Notes: a model not told the origin generated them from the sequence alone. 64,000 nucleotides of DNA from an uncultured Allofournierella sp. (GCA_944382775.1 CALWNI010000004.1:1-64000); one strand, 5' to 3'; positions 51,554 through 61,068 are shown, counted from the first letter of the stretch. Numbers and translations: made by a program.

Positions 51554-52477
51554 TCATTTTTGAATTTTTTCAATGCCTTCAATCAGATAGTTCTGTTTGC
51601 GGAATACCAAATCCACCAGCAGGCTTAAATACTTAATTGCAATGGTCAAAATCACAAACAGACCTGCCAAACCGCCACTTAATACCAGCATGGTGGTGGT
51701 CCAACCCATTACCGGTTCGCCCACCAGCCAAACCACAACGGTATACACCAAGGCTACCAGGGTCAGCAATGCCATCATGCAAGAGATTCCAAAGCTGATT
51801 TTATACCCTGCATCGGTATACAATGCCAAGCTATCAATGGCTTTGTCCAAACGGGCTTCTTGCTGGCACGGTGCCTCACCTTCAAAACGCAGGGTTTTGC
51901 AGGCCAATCCGCTTGCTGCATACGCCGCTTTTCGGTAGGGCAGATTCTCACTAATTGCCTTTACACGGTTGATTGCACGGCGGCTTACCAAACGGAACAC
52001 ATCACTTTCCAATTGGTAAATGCTATTGCTAAACGCATTGAACAAACGGTAAAAGGTTTTACTGCTCATGCGCTGTTTTGTGGGGCTTACCGTTACCACG
52101 TCAAATCCGTTTAAGGCGGTTTGATAGGCCTGCCAAATCATGTCGGGCTGATAGGGCATCTGCAAGCTGTCAAATTCGTACACAAAATCGCCGATTGCCG
52201 CATCTAAACCTGCATTCATGGCCTGTTCCAGTCCATGGTGCAGGCTCATATTTAAAATGGTCAGCGGCTTTTTCATCTGCTGTGCGGCAAAGCTTTTCAA
52301 ACGCTGTACCGTATCATCGGTGCAGCCATCGTTTACCGCAATGATTTCATAATAGGAAAAATGTTCTTCCAGTTGAGCCAACAGAGTTGTAAAAAACGGC
52401 TCTACCTGCTCGGCGCAGTTTTGGAGATAAACAACCGCCGAGGCAAAGTTTTTTTCTTTATTATTCATCTGTGCCAT
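51554..52477 (-). CDS. Family 2 glycosyltransferase with two C-terminal membrane helices
   Basis: The 307-residue protein has a GT-A catalytic domain (YEIIAVNDGCTDDTVQRLKS, VYEFDSLQMPYQPD) and two hydrophobic segments near the end (about 230-290). This is the GtrB/DPM1 layout, enzymes that put a sugar on polyprenyl phosphate. That product would suit the GT-C type protein encoded next. The usual DxD is varied (EFDS). The start is uncertain: ATG 52477 has GAGG upstream and overlaps the preceding gene by 17 bases, and ATG 52468 is possible. Confidence 0.82.
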   Translation of the reverse strand: MAQMNNKEKNFASAVVYLQNCAEQVEPFFTTLLAQLEEHFSYYEIIAVNDGCTDDTVQRLKSFAAQQMKKPLTILNMSLHHGLEQAMNAGLDAAIGDFVYEFDSLQMPYQPDMIWQAYQTALNGFDVVTVSPTKQRMSSKTFYRLFNAFSNSIYQLESDVFRLVSRRAINRVKAISENLPYRKAAYAASGLACKTLRFEGEAPCQQEARLDKAIDSLALYTDAGYKISFGISCMMALLTLVALVYTVVVWLVGEPVMGWTTTMLVLSGGLAGLFVILTIAIKYLSLLVDLVFRKQNYLIEGIEKIQK

Positions 52478-53591
52478 AGCGCAGTACCTCATCCAAATCG
52501 TAAACCGTGTTAATTTTGCCGGACAGTACACTCACAAATGCCGGTGCATCCGTATACTGCCGTACCACCGTTGGGCGGGAATCGTCAATTTCGCTTGCTT
52601 TTAAAATGGGTTTCATGCTGAACAAACTGCCTGCATATTCAAACCCGTATTCCGGCTTTAAATATTTGCGTGCAAGCTGACTCATCATGGGCCAAGCACT
52701 TGCCGGCTTTGCAGGACATTCATTGCAGTTGTACAAATCACCGGGCTTGCATTTTCCGTTGCTGTATTGCTGACAATCAAAGGTAGCCAAGCTTTCATAG
52801 CTGGTTACATGGGGGGTAAAGGTAACGCTGGTTAAGCTGTGGTATTCGGTTTGTCCAAAGGGCATAATGGAGAAAAACGGGCCGTCCATTACGGTGATTC
52901 CCGTGTTTTTCAACCGCTCGTCCACCTTGCACAGAATAATCTCGCACAGCTCATATTTAATCTTAAAGGGTTCCAGCCCCAACATGGTATGCAGCTCATT
53001 TACACCGGCGTAAGTGGCATTCAGCAAAAAAGGCGCTTCTGCCGTGATATCCCCGGCTTTTACCTGCCAAACACTGCCCTTTTGTTCCACCCGTTCCGGC
53101 TTATGTCGATACGCCACCGTTACGTTGGGCATCGCTGCAATTTCCTCCAAAAAGTACTGCTTGAGCACCTGTGCATCGTAGGTATATTCGGTGGTTAAAA
53201 AAGCACCGTCGCACTGACCGGCATTAAAATACCGTTCGGTGGGAATCTCGTCACAGCGAATTTGCGCCGCCGCACAAAAACGGCGAAATTCCTGTGCATT
53301 GGTCCAGGAAAAATGAGCACTGGTTGCATACACCTGGTCGAATTCTTTGTGTAAGCAAAACCCATAATCTTGACAAAAACGCTCGAAATAATGCGCACTT
53401 TTGATTGCAGTGGAATAGCTGCGCGGATAGTGGTATCCCATATGAACCCGCGCCTGGTTGATATAGGTTGCCCGCATAAAGGGTTCGGCATCTTTTTCCA
53501 ACACCAAAACCCGCTCGCCACGGCAACCGCACTGCTGCGCAGCGTACAGGCCGTACAGCCCTGCGCCCACAATGATTTTATCGTACTTCAT
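52461..53591 (-). CDS. FAD-dependent oxidoreductase with inserted four-Cys segment
   Basis: The 376-residue protein starts with an FAD site IIVGAGLYGLYAAQQ and includes INQARVHMGYHYPRS and LLNATYAGVNEL, resembling the DAO/FixC or UDP-sugar mutase type folds. Near residues 280-300 it carries four cysteines spaced C-x7-C-x7-C-x2-C (DCQQYSNGKCK to CNECP), which could bind iron-sulfur or zinc. AGGAGAG precedes ATG 53591. It lies between two GT2 genes, so a sugar or lipid-linked sugar is a likely substrate; that is inference. No close named homolog comes to mind. Confidence 0.7.
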   Translation of the reverse strand: MKYDKIIVGAGLYGLYAAQQCGCRGERVLVLEKDAEPFMRATYINQARVHMGYHYPRSYSTAIKSAHYFERFCQDYGFCLHKEFDQVYATSAHFSWTNAQEFRRFCAAAQIRCDEIPTERYFNAGQCDGAFLTTEYTYDAQVLKQYFLEEIAAMPNVTVAYRHKPERVEQKGSVWQVKAGDITAEAPFLLNATYAGVNELHTMLGLEPFKIKYELCEIILCKVDERLKNTGITVMDGPFFSIMPFGQTEYHSLTSVTFTPHVTSYESLATFDCQQYSNGKCKPGDLYNCNECPAKPASAWPMMSQLARKYLKPEYGFEYAGSLFSMKPILKASEIDDSRPTVVRQYTDAPAFVSVLSGKINTVYDLDEVLRYGTDE

Positions 53592-53604
53592 GAAACTCTC
53601 CTGT

Positions 53605-54399
53605 TCAGGGGTTGTATTTACCTGCCAACGCCGCAAACAAAATCTTGAGCAAATTGGAATTGCCGCGCCATCCCTTAATTTTTGTGGGGGTGGGCTCGTT
53701 TTTGGGATAAGCCCGTTCCACCGGTACTTCACAGGCCCGAAGCCCCAGCTGGGTTGCACGCACACTTAAATACGCCAACAACTCATAGCCCACAAACACA
53801 TCACGCAGCGGCTGCACCGCAGGATGGGTCAGATACTCACGGCTATATCCACGGTAGGCGTTTGTGGTATCGGTAAACCACTGGCCTGCTGCCAAGCTGA
53901 TCACCGGTGCATGAATCAAACGAACCGCCAAGTAACGGCTTAACGGGGTATTCACAGCATGTCCGCCCGGAATAAACCGGCTGCCTTGAATCAAATCATA
54001 GCCCTGCTCCAGCTTTTCAATGAACAGCGGCACGCTCTCGATGGAATCCTTATTGTTGCCGTCGATGGTTAAAATGCCTTTATAGCCACGCTGCAAAGCG
54101 TAGTGGATGCCCATGCGCAGCTGTGCCCCCTGCTTGCCTGCGCCTTGTTTGGTTAAAAGGCAATTGACACCACGCTGCTGCAAGCCTTCCGGCTCCATGC
54201 TGCCGTCGGTGGAACCGCCATCGCACAAAATGATATCACAAATGCCTTCAATGGCGGCCTTTTGTGCCCGTTCCAGCTCGGTTAAAATGCGGTTCCCCTC
54301 GTTGATAATGGGAATCAGCAAACAATATTCACTGCGTTTTTCCGCAAAGGCTTGTACCGTGTAATCTGGCACACCTTTTTGCTGTGTAATCCATTCCAT
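53605..54399 (-). CDS. Family 2 glycosyltransferase, polyprenyl-phosphate type
   Basis: The 264-residue protein has the GT-A start YCLLIPIINEGNRILTEL, the metal-binding DGGSTD and GILTIDGNNKDSIE, and a late RAYPKNEPTPTKIKGW. It lacks membrane helices. The ATG at 54399 shares its A with the upstream TAA, so translation is coupled. It is similar in type to dolichol-phosphate-mannose synthase family members. Donor and acceptor are unknown. Confidence 0.85.
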   Translation of the reverse strand: MEWITQQKGVPDYTVQAFAEKRSEYCLLIPIINEGNRILTELERAQKAAIEGICDIILCDGGSTDGSMEPEGLQQRGVNCLLTKQGAGKQGAQLRMGIHYALQRGYKGILTIDGNNKDSIESVPLFIEKLEQGYDLIQGSRFIPGGHAVNTPLSRYLAVRLIHAPVISLAAGQWFTDTTNAYRGYSREYLTHPAVQPLRDVFVGYELLAYLSVRATQLGLRACEVPVERAYPKNEPTPTKIKGWRGNSNLLKILFAALAGKYNP

Positions 54400-55184
54400 T
54401 ATGCGCCGAACACCTCCGCCACATAAGAAAGGCACCGCTTTACGGTTTCGTAATCGGTGGTTTTCATCTCAACCGACACAAAGCCCTGATAATTCAACGC
54501 CCCCAGCAGCAATGCCAATTCTTTGTGCATGCTGCGCGGTTCAATGGGTGCCAAGCCGGGCTCGCTGATATGCACATGGCTTACATATTTCATATCAGCT
54601 GCAAAATCGTTGGGACGCTCGTTGCAGGCAATCATGGTGCCAACATCCAGCGTTACCCCAATGCCGGGGCTATCCAACTTTTTAGCCATGGCAAAGGCTT
54701 CGCTGGTTTTATTAATATAATTGGTATTATAAATCGGCGGATTGGCCTCCAGACCAATCACCACCCGCCGCTGTGCTGCAATCCAACCGATGCGGCTTAA
54801 AAACTCTTCGCCCAGAATCGGGTCTGCGCCCTGGGGCATATTGCGGTTTCTGGGGCAGCCGAACACCAGGTTGCGGCAGCGGCAAGCCACCGCAAACTCA
54901 ATGGCGCGCAGGGTGTATTCTTCCAGCTCTTTTGCCTCTTCGGGCACAAAAATGTTGCCGGTTTTGCCAAACCAGATGCTCTGCATACTGGGAATGGATA
55001 GCCCGTATTTCTGGTGCATTACCCCTGCAAACAAGGCTGCACCCGCCTGGCAATCGTAGGGATTTTCCGGCACAATGCGTGTGGGGGCAATTTCAATGCC
55101 CTGATATCCCAAATCTTTTAGCAGCTGCCAAACCTGTTCATCCTGCTGTGCTGCCCACCCAATATTGGATGCCGATAGCTTCAT
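54399..55184 (-). CDS. Sugar phosphate isomerase/epimerase-type TIM barrel protein
   Basis: The 261-residue protein shows the AP-endonuclease-2/xylose-isomerase-like fold: YQGIEIAPTRIVPE, GLEANPPIYNT, GVTLDVGTM and HVHISEPGL, with Glu, Asp and His residues for a metal site, ending FVSVEMKTTD. Members isomerise or epimerise sugars. ATG 55184 overlaps the upstream TGA (ATGA). Its place beside an NAD-dependent epimerase suggests a joint sugar-modifying pathway. The exact substrate is not evident. Confidence 0.8.
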   Translation of the reverse strand: MKLSASNIGWAAQQDEQVWQLLKDLGYQGIEIAPTRIVPENPYDCQAGAALFAGVMHQKYGLSIPSMQSIWFGKTGNIFVPEEAKELEEYTLRAIEFAVACRCRNLVFGCPRNRNMPQGADPILGEEFLSRIGWIAAQRRVVIGLEANPPIYNTNYINKTSEAFAMAKKLDSPGIGVTLDVGTMIACNERPNDFAADMKYVSHVHISEPGLAPIEPRSMHKELALLLGALNYQGFVSVEMKTTDYETVKRCLSYVAEVFGA

Positions 55185-56104
55185 ACCTTCCATCCTTTCA
55201 TAAATGCACAAATATCCGCAAGCTCCTGCTCTTTGGTGCAAAGATATCCATTTTGCCCGCTAAAAGCATCGGCATACCGGGTACGCAAGTCGTAATCAAA
55301 CGGCGCTGCCTGCAAATGATTTTCAAACTCGCCGCCCGTAACCGCATGATATACCTCTGCCGCACTCACCGGCGGAGTTGCCGTGTGCAATACGGTTAGA
55401 TTCATCTGCAATGCGGTTTGAATGTCCTTCCACAAGCGGCGCAAATCGTAAAACTGATACATGGCGCGGCTGTCGGTAAATGCCAGGGCATTGAAGTCAT
55501 TTGCTTCAAAAAACGCTTTTAATGTAGCCTTGTTCACCGTGTCATTCAACTTATAAAACTGATTGCCTGCATCGGTATATGCCTGCTTTACCAGTTCGCT
55601 TTTGCTTGCCAGTTCATGATATTTTTCCGGCCGTAGCAAACTGGGGGTAATGGTGTGCAAATCAAACAAAAAGTTCTTTTTTAATCCAAGGCCGTACAAT
55701 GCCGGCAAACGAACGATTAAAGCGTCCGGCCAATCTTGCCGCACCCATTGTTCCAGCTGCAAACGGTTTGCACCATAGGCCGCCAATCCCTGCGCACAAG
55801 GCTGGTCTGCTTCGGTTTTGCCCTTGCTGTCTGCAAAGACGCAAATGGACGAAATCAACACCAGTTTTTTCGGGTTTAGTTTTTGCAGATTCTCCCGTGC
55901 TGCACACATTACTTCCAAATCTGCCTGCGGATTTTGGTTTGCCAAAAACATTGCCGCAGGAACCCCTGCGTATACAACCAAATCGTTTTCCTGCCCAAAT
56001 CCCTGCTGTACATTTTTGGAATGATATGCCGCATCAAAGCAATTGCTTGCCATTAGATTGCCACCTACAAAGCCTGTACTTCCCACAAGAACCGTTTGCC
56101 CCAT
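55181..56104 (-). CDS. NAD-dependent epimerase/dehydratase family protein
   Basis: The 307-residue extended SDR protein has GSTGFVGGNLMAS as its nucleotide-binding start and a shortened C-terminal half. The usual YxxxK appears as YGANRLQ, where Lys is replaced by Arg, so classical SDR chemistry may be altered. AAGGAGG precedes ATG 56104. It is the first gene of the ten-gene run and has its own promoter. It probably acts on a nucleotide sugar for surface glycan synthesis. Confidence 0.78.
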   Translation of the reverse strand: MGQTVLVGSTGFVGGNLMASNCFDAAYHSKNVQQGFGQENDLVVYAGVPAAMFLANQNPQADLEVMCAARENLQKLNPKKLVLISSICVFADSKGKTEADQPCAQGLAAYGANRLQLEQWVRQDWPDALIVRLPALYGLGLKKNFLFDLHTITPSLLRPEKYHELASKSELVKQAYTDAGNQFYKLNDTVNKATLKAFFEANDFNALAFTDSRAMYQFYDLRRLWKDIQTALQMNLTVLHTATPPVSAAEVYHAVTGGEFENHLQAAPFDYDLRTRYADAFSGQNGYLCTKEQELADICAFMKGWKV

Positions 56105-56155
56105 GGTTGCCTCCTTATGCGTTGTTTTAAACGGAATAATATTGCTTAAAATAAT

Positions 56156-56184
56156 ATTATACACGCAAGCCCCTTTTCACACAA
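56156..56184 (-). promoter_or_regulatory. Promoter of the glycan-to-ispH gene run
   Basis: On the minus strand TTGTGT (56179-56184), a 17-base spacer and TATAAT (56156-56161) lie about 50 bases before the epimerase start. The remaining 56185-56295 gap shows no gene. Confidence 0.5.
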
Positions 56185-56295
56185 GCCAGCAGCAGGCTCG
56201 TATTGTCAATTCGATAACTTTACACATGTAAATTTCTGTTTTTTTATGCCAGTTGCCCATTTTTCTTATTTTGCAGCTGTTTTTTTACCGATTTA

Positions 56296-56324
56296 TTGTT
56301 TTTAATTTATCAGTGTATTATAAT
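56296..56324 (+). promoter_or_regulatory. Promoter for the third EAL gene
   Basis: TTGTTT (56296-56301), a 17-base spacer and TATAAT (56319-56324) lie about 120 bases before ATG 56447. Confidence 0.5.
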
Positions 56325-56446
56325 ATTATCGTTTAATTATTAAAGTTGAGTATTTCTATCCATTTTCATGTATTCCATGCGCATTTTTTCCATTCGTGTA
56401 TGTTGGATACAGAATGATCGATTCTGTGTGACGAGGAGCTTTCGCA

Positions 56447-58723
56447 ATGAAAAAAAATAATAAACGACAGCTAACAATTGCCATTTGTTTTATTGCCGTT
56501 GTTTGTTTTTCTATGATAGTATTGTTTTGGATATTTGCCCAAAATGCACAGCGTGTACAACGACGAGACGCAATAAACACCTTGAATGTTGCGGCCGAAA
56601 CTGCGCGCAACCTGGTTACCCAAAGCATCGAGTCTAATTTAGAAACACTGACTACGCTGTCTTCTTTTATTGGCTATAACTACAATTCTTCCAATGGGCC
56701 CGATTTAAATAAAATGATGAACACCCTAAATTCCATTAACTCGCAAAACTCTTTTTTGCAAATGGGGTTTGTGTCCACCGATTACCTTGGTAATTTTGTT
56801 CATCTGGATGGTTCTTTTGAACTGGATGTTGACTTATCGACCGATGCGGCGGTGCAGTCAGCCATGAACGGAACCCCCGTAGTTTCTTTCACTTTTTGGG
56901 ACGAAGCCCTGCAAGCCTATGTAAACCGATACGCTGTGCCGGTATATGAAAACGGAATTGCCATTGACAATAATGCAACGCCAAACCGCATCGTTGGTGT
57001 ATTGTGCGGTTCCAACCCTTCCGATGCGTTTCGCTCTTTGCTGGATGATAGCCTGTTTGCACAGGGCGGCTATGCACATATTATTACGAACACAGGCAGA
57101 TTTGTTATTCGCAATGTAACTTATTTTGTTGAAAAAGATGCACGCAATCTTTTTGACAGCAATGTAATTGATGAGCAAAGCAAAGAGATTTTATTAAACG
57201 CGTTTCACAATGGCGATTCTGCCACCGCTGAAGTGGAATCAAATGGCACCCTTTATGAAATGGTCTTTTTGCCATTGCAAACCAACGATTGGTACATTGT
57301 GTGTGTTGCGCCGCAAGAGATCTTGGTTAGCGATATTTTACAGTGGTTTAATTTGCAGCGCACTGCTTTTTATGTTCTGTTTGCCTTATTGGCTGTATTT
57401 GCAGGTTATGTCTACCGCGTATTACAAAAATCCAACCGTTCTATGCACAAACTTGCCTACTTTGACCCCATTGTAGGCTGTTATAATCGAACCAAGTTTT
57501 TAGAAGAATTACAAACACGGTTAACCGAAACCCCAAAAGCTTTGGTTATTTTAAGCATCGACAATTCCGATACCGTAAAAAATCTTTACGGTATGGCAAC
57601 CTTTAATCAGATGCTACAATATATCAAAACCTGCTGTGATACGGTTCTTGCTTCGGACAGCCTGTTTGGTTTGGGCCGCAACGAACACTTTTTAATCCTT
57701 TTAAACTACGATACCAAAGAACCTGTTCAGTGGCGTTTGCAAAAACTGTTTGACTTGCTCAGTCAATTCCAGGTTGGTGAGCATCAAAACTTCCCGCTTA
57801 TCTGTTCTGCCGGTGTTCGTTTTGTAAGTACAGAAGATACTGACATCGAAAACGCCATTACCCAGGCTGCCATGAGCATGGAAAGCGCATTAAAGATTCG
57901 CAATCACGAAATCATCTTCTTTGACCAAAGCATTTATGACCCGGAAATTCTTCGCAGCAAAATCGAAGAAAATATGGAAAGCGCTTTGAAAAATGAAGAA
58001 TTCGAGATGAAGCTGCAACCTAAAATTAACCTGCATACCGGTAAGCTGAGCAGTGCCGAAGCTTTGGTACGCTGGCCCCGCCCAGATGGCACTATGTTTT
58101 TCCCGGATCAGTTCATTCCTGTTTTCGAAAAGAATGGTTTCTGTGTAGATTTGGACTTTTACATGGTAGATCAGGCTTGTCGCCAACTGCGAAAATGGAT
58201 GGAAGAGGGTATTCCCGTTGTTCCCATTTCGGTAAACCAGTGCCGCCTAATGTTCTACACTGATAACTACGTTGAGCGGTTATGTCAAATCTTACAGCGC
58301 TGGTCTATTCCCAGCAATTTGATTATCTTAGAGGTAACCGAAGGCCTTGCATTGGATGATGTGCATGTGGTGCGCAACGTATTGTGGAAGCTGCACAGCA
58401 AAGGCTTCTCCATCTCTATGGACGACTTTGGTAGTGGATTCTCTTCGTTAAACACCTTGAAGGACCTGCCCATTGACGAGTTGAAACTGGATCGCATGTT
58501 CCTTTCTACCACGGACTACTCCGACGAGCAAAAGCGTGATTTGATTTTGAAAAATATCATTCAGCTAGCGAATGACTTAGAGATCACCACCGTTATGGAG
58601 GGTGTAGAAAGTGCCGACCAAGTGGAATTTATGCGTTCCATGAAATGCGACATCGTACAAGGTTATTACTACGATAAACCTTTGAGTACTACCGAATTTG
58701 AAGAAAAGTATTTTCGTCAATAA
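56447..58723 (+). CDS. Cache-GGDEF-EAL protein, third copy (c-di-GMP phosphodiesterase)
   Basis: The 758-residue protein has a membrane helix at about 8-32, an extracytoplasmic Cache-type sensor (about 40-285), a second helix (about 300-325), a GGDEF-like domain with eroded signature GRNEHF, and an EAL domain: AEALVRWPRP (EAL at 537-539), SVNQCRLMF, LEVTEG, MDDFGSGFSSL (about 658), KLDRMF, MEGVES and QGYYYDKP. It probably degrades c-di-GMP in answer to an outside signal. GAGGAG precedes ATG 56447. Unlike the two paralogs at 39.5-44.1 kb the frame is unbroken, and it is only distantly similar to them. Confidence 0.9.
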   Translation: MKKNNKRQLTIAICFIAVVCFSMIVLFWIFAQNAQRVQRRDAINTLNVAAETARNLVTQSIESNLETLTTLSSFIGYNYNSSNGPDLNKMMNTLNSINSQNSFLQMGFVSTDYLGNFVHLDGSFELDVDLSTDAAVQSAMNGTPVVSFTFWDEALQAYVNRYAVPVYENGIAIDNNATPNRIVGVLCGSNPSDAFRSLLDDSLFAQGGYAHIITNTGRFVIRNVTYFVEKDARNLFDSNVIDEQSKEILLNAFHNGDSATAEVESNGTLYEMVFLPLQTNDWYIVCVAPQEILVSDILQWFNLQRTAFYVLFALLAVFAGYVYRVLQKSNRSMHKLAYFDPIVGCYNRTKFLEELQTRLTETPKALVILSIDNSDTVKNLYGMATFNQMLQYIKTCCDTVLASDSLFGLGRNEHFLILLNYDTKEPVQWRLQKLFDLLSQFQVGEHQNFPLICSAGVRFVSTEDTDIENAITQAAMSMESALKIRNHEIIFFDQSIYDPEILRSKIEENMESALKNEEFEMKLQPKINLHTGKLSSAEALVRWPRPDGTMFFPDQFIPVFEKNGFCVDLDFYMVDQACRQLRKWMEEGIPVVPISVNQCRLMFYTDNYVERLCQILQRWSIPSNLIILEVTEGLALDDVHVVRNVLWKLHSKGFSISMDDFGSGFSSLNTLKDLPIDELKLDRMFLSTTDYSDEQKRDLILKNIIQLANDLEITTVMEGVESADQVEFMRSMKCDIVQGYYYDKPLSTTEFEEKYFRQ

Positions 58724-58740
58724 GGTATAAGAAAACAAAA

Positions 58741-58769
58741 AGAAAGCTCCGATTGAATCGGAGCTTTCT
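58741..58769. terminator. Bidirectional terminator between the EAL gene and ptsI
   Basis: AGAAAGCTCCGAT / ATCGGAGCTTTCT with a 3-base loop is flanked by A- and T-runs between convergent stops. Confidence 0.9.
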
Positions 58770-58780
58770 TTTTTTATTTC

Positions 58781-60460
58781 TTATTCTGCACAGCAGTCAT
58801 CTTCTAAATGGGCTAAAATGCGCGCTGCGGATTCGGTTGTATCAATTTCACGTACCCGATTGCGCAGGGGCAAAACAGCAGAAGGTGTGACCGAAAGTTC
58901 ATCCACACCAATTGCCAGGAATGTTTCGGTTAATTCTAAATCCGCACCCAGCTCACCGCAAATGCCAACCCAAGTATTGTTCTTATGGGCATTGTCTACA
59001 ACCATCTTAATGGCACGCAGAATTGCAGGATGATGCGGGTCGTAAAAACGGCCCAAATCGTTATTCTGACGGTCGCAAGCCAGGGTATACTGGGTCAAAT
59101 CGTTGGTACCAATGCTGAAGAAATCAACCTCTTTTGCCAAACGGTCACTCATCAGAACGCTGGCGGGGGTTTCAATCATGATACCGATTTGTACATCATC
59201 GGAAAAAGGAATTCCTTCTGCACGCAGTTCTTCGGTTACTGCTTTGCACAGGCGTTTTGCCTCCCGTACTTCCCACACACTGGTAACCATGGGGAACATA
59301 ATGCACAGCTTACCGTAAGCCGATGCACGGTACAGGGCACGCAGCTGGGTATGGAACACCTCGGGGCGTGTTAAGCAGATGCGCAATGCACGCATACCCA
59401 TAGCAGGGTTTTCTTCCTGCGGCAGATTAAAGTAACCAATCTGCTTATCCGCACCAATATCCAGCGTGCGAATTACCACTTCTTTGTCGCCCATATCGGA
59501 AAGCACTTTGCGGTACGCCTCAAACTGCATCTCTTCGGTGGGATAGGTATCGCAGTTCAGATACAAAAATTCACTGCGGAACAGACCAATTCCGCCGCCA
59601 TCGTTGCTTTGTACAGCGTGCAAATCCTCCGGCGAGCCAATGTTGCAATAAATGCGAATACTCTTGCCGTCTTTGGTTACGTTTTCTTTGCCCTTTAAGG
59701 TTTCCAGCAAACGTCTGCGTTCAATTTGCTCTTCCCGCTTTTTCAGCAAAATTTCGGTGGTTGCTGCGTCCGGCTCAATTACGGCTGCACCGGTGCCGCC
59801 ATCCACAATAATGCTTCGGCCTTCGTATTCGGGTTTTAAGCTATCGCCTACGCCTACAATGGCCGGAATGCCCATGGTACGGGCCAAAATAGCGGTATGA
59901 GAGGTTGCAGAACCCTGTGCAGTAATAAAGCCCAGAATCTTGCTCTTGTCCAGCTGAACGGTTTCCGAAGGTGCCAAATCGTCTGCTGCCAGAATCACCG
60001 GTACATCGGAATCAATGCCGCCTTGCACATTACCCAACAAAATGGACACAATGCGGTTGGAAATATCCTTCACATCGGCGGCACGGGCTTTCATGTAATC
60101 GTCATCCATCGAGGCAAACATTTCTGCAAACTGTGCGCCTGCATCGGTAACTGCTGCTTCGGCATTCTGCTTTTGTTCGGTAATCAATGCCCGAATGGCA
60201 TCCTCATAATCGCCATCTTCCGCCATCATCTGGTGTGTTTCAAACAGCAATGCAGCTTCGTCGCCTGCTTCGGCACGGGCTTTTTCTGCCAAAACGCCCA
60301 GCTGCTCCATTGCCTTGTTTTGTGCTTCTTTAAAGCGTTCCCACTCTGCCTGCACATCCTGTACTTCGCTGCGGGAAATTGTATTCACTGCACGGTGATA
60401 GTAGTAGAGCGGGCCTGCGCCTACTCCAACCGAAACACCTTTTCCTTGAATGGTGATCAT
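58781..60460 (-). CDS. ptsI: PTS enzyme I
   Basis: The 559-residue protein has the phospho-His region GSATSHTAILARTMGIPA, the PEP-binding barrel with GIGLFRSEFLYL, and the C-terminal FFSIGTNDLTQYTLACDR and GICGELGAD. It passes phosphate from PEP to HPr in the cytoplasm. GGAGG precedes ATG 60460. It lies just downstream of ptsH. Length is slightly below the usual 570. Confidence 0.97.
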   Translation of the reverse strand: MITIQGKGVSVGVGAGPLYYYHRAVNTISRSEVQDVQAEWERFKEAQNKAMEQLGVLAEKARAEAGDEAALLFETHQMMAEDGDYEDAIRALITEQKQNAEAAVTDAGAQFAEMFASMDDDYMKARAADVKDISNRIVSILLGNVQGGIDSDVPVILAADDLAPSETVQLDKSKILGFITAQGSATSHTAILARTMGIPAIVGVGDSLKPEYEGRSIIVDGGTGAAVIEPDAATTEILLKKREEQIERRRLLETLKGKENVTKDGKSIRIYCNIGSPEDLHAVQSNDGGGIGLFRSEFLYLNCDTYPTEEMQFEAYRKVLSDMGDKEVVIRTLDIGADKQIGYFNLPQEENPAMGMRALRICLTRPEVFHTQLRALYRASAYGKLCIMFPMVTSVWEVREAKRLCKAVTEELRAEGIPFSDDVQIGIMIETPASVLMSDRLAKEVDFFSIGTNDLTQYTLACDRQNNDLGRFYDPHHPAILRAIKMVVDNAHKNNTWVGICGELGADLELTETFLAIGVDELSVTPSAVLPLRNRVREIDTTESAARILAHLEDDCCAE

Positions 60461-60523
60461 TAAGGTTTGCCTCCTTAAAAAGATTTGAAAATTCTATTCA
60501 AATACAAAACGCTTGGGAACGTG

Positions 60524-60784
60524 TTACAGCTTTTCGTTGAAGAATGTTTCCATTGCGGCGGCTGCCTGCTCTTCCTGCGCACCCTCTACGGTAACGCGTA
60601 CGGTATCGCCACACTTTACACCCATGCCCATCAGTGCCATCAGCTTGGTAGCCTCGGCTGCTTTCCCGTCTTTTTCCAATACAATTTTGCAATCGGGGTA
60701 CAGTTTTGCTTCCTTTACCAGCATACCTGCAGGACGTGCGTGGATACCTACCGGATCTTTGATTGTGTAGCAAAATTCTTTCAT
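60524..60784 (-). CDS. ptsH: HPr phosphocarrier protein lacking the usual Ser46
   Basis: The 86-residue protein has the active site GIHARPAG with His15 and a normal HPr length. At the regulatory site of B. subtilis HPr (KSIMGVM) it reads TKLMALM, so Lys47 replaces Ser46. This suggests that HPr kinase control with CcpA does not act through this protein in the standard way; the neighbouring Thr46 is the only hydroxyl nearby. GAGAGGG precedes ATG 60784. Confidence 0.96.
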   Translation of the reverse strand: MKEFCYTIKDPVGIHARPAGMLVKEAKLYPDCKIVLEKDGKAAEATKLMALMGMGVKCGDTVRVTVEGAQEEQAAAAMETFFNEKL

Positions 60785-60877
60785 AGCAATGCCCTCTCTT
60801 TTCGTTCATTTATGCCGTTTTTTTGCCTGCAATTTTTGCACATTACAAAAAATTGCGTATACGACTTGTTTTTATTT

Positions 60878-60906
60878 ATCATAACCGTATCATTTCAATC
60901 ATGCAA
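60878..60906 (-). promoter_or_regulatory. Promoter of ptsH-ptsI
   Basis: On the minus strand TTGCAT (60901-60906), a 17-base spacer and TATGAT (60878-60883) lie about 90 bases before ptsH. Confidence 0.55.
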
Positions 60907-61068
60907 GCCCCCAAAATGTGCCGATTGTGTGTAAAGCTTTTGCATGCAATATTTTTTCTTCCTATTATTTAGTACCCCCTGTGGGAATACATTAATAAGC
61001 ATACTGCACAATTTATAAAGACATTTTCTGTGTAATTGCATAATCTTTTTTTATCCATGCAATTTTCG

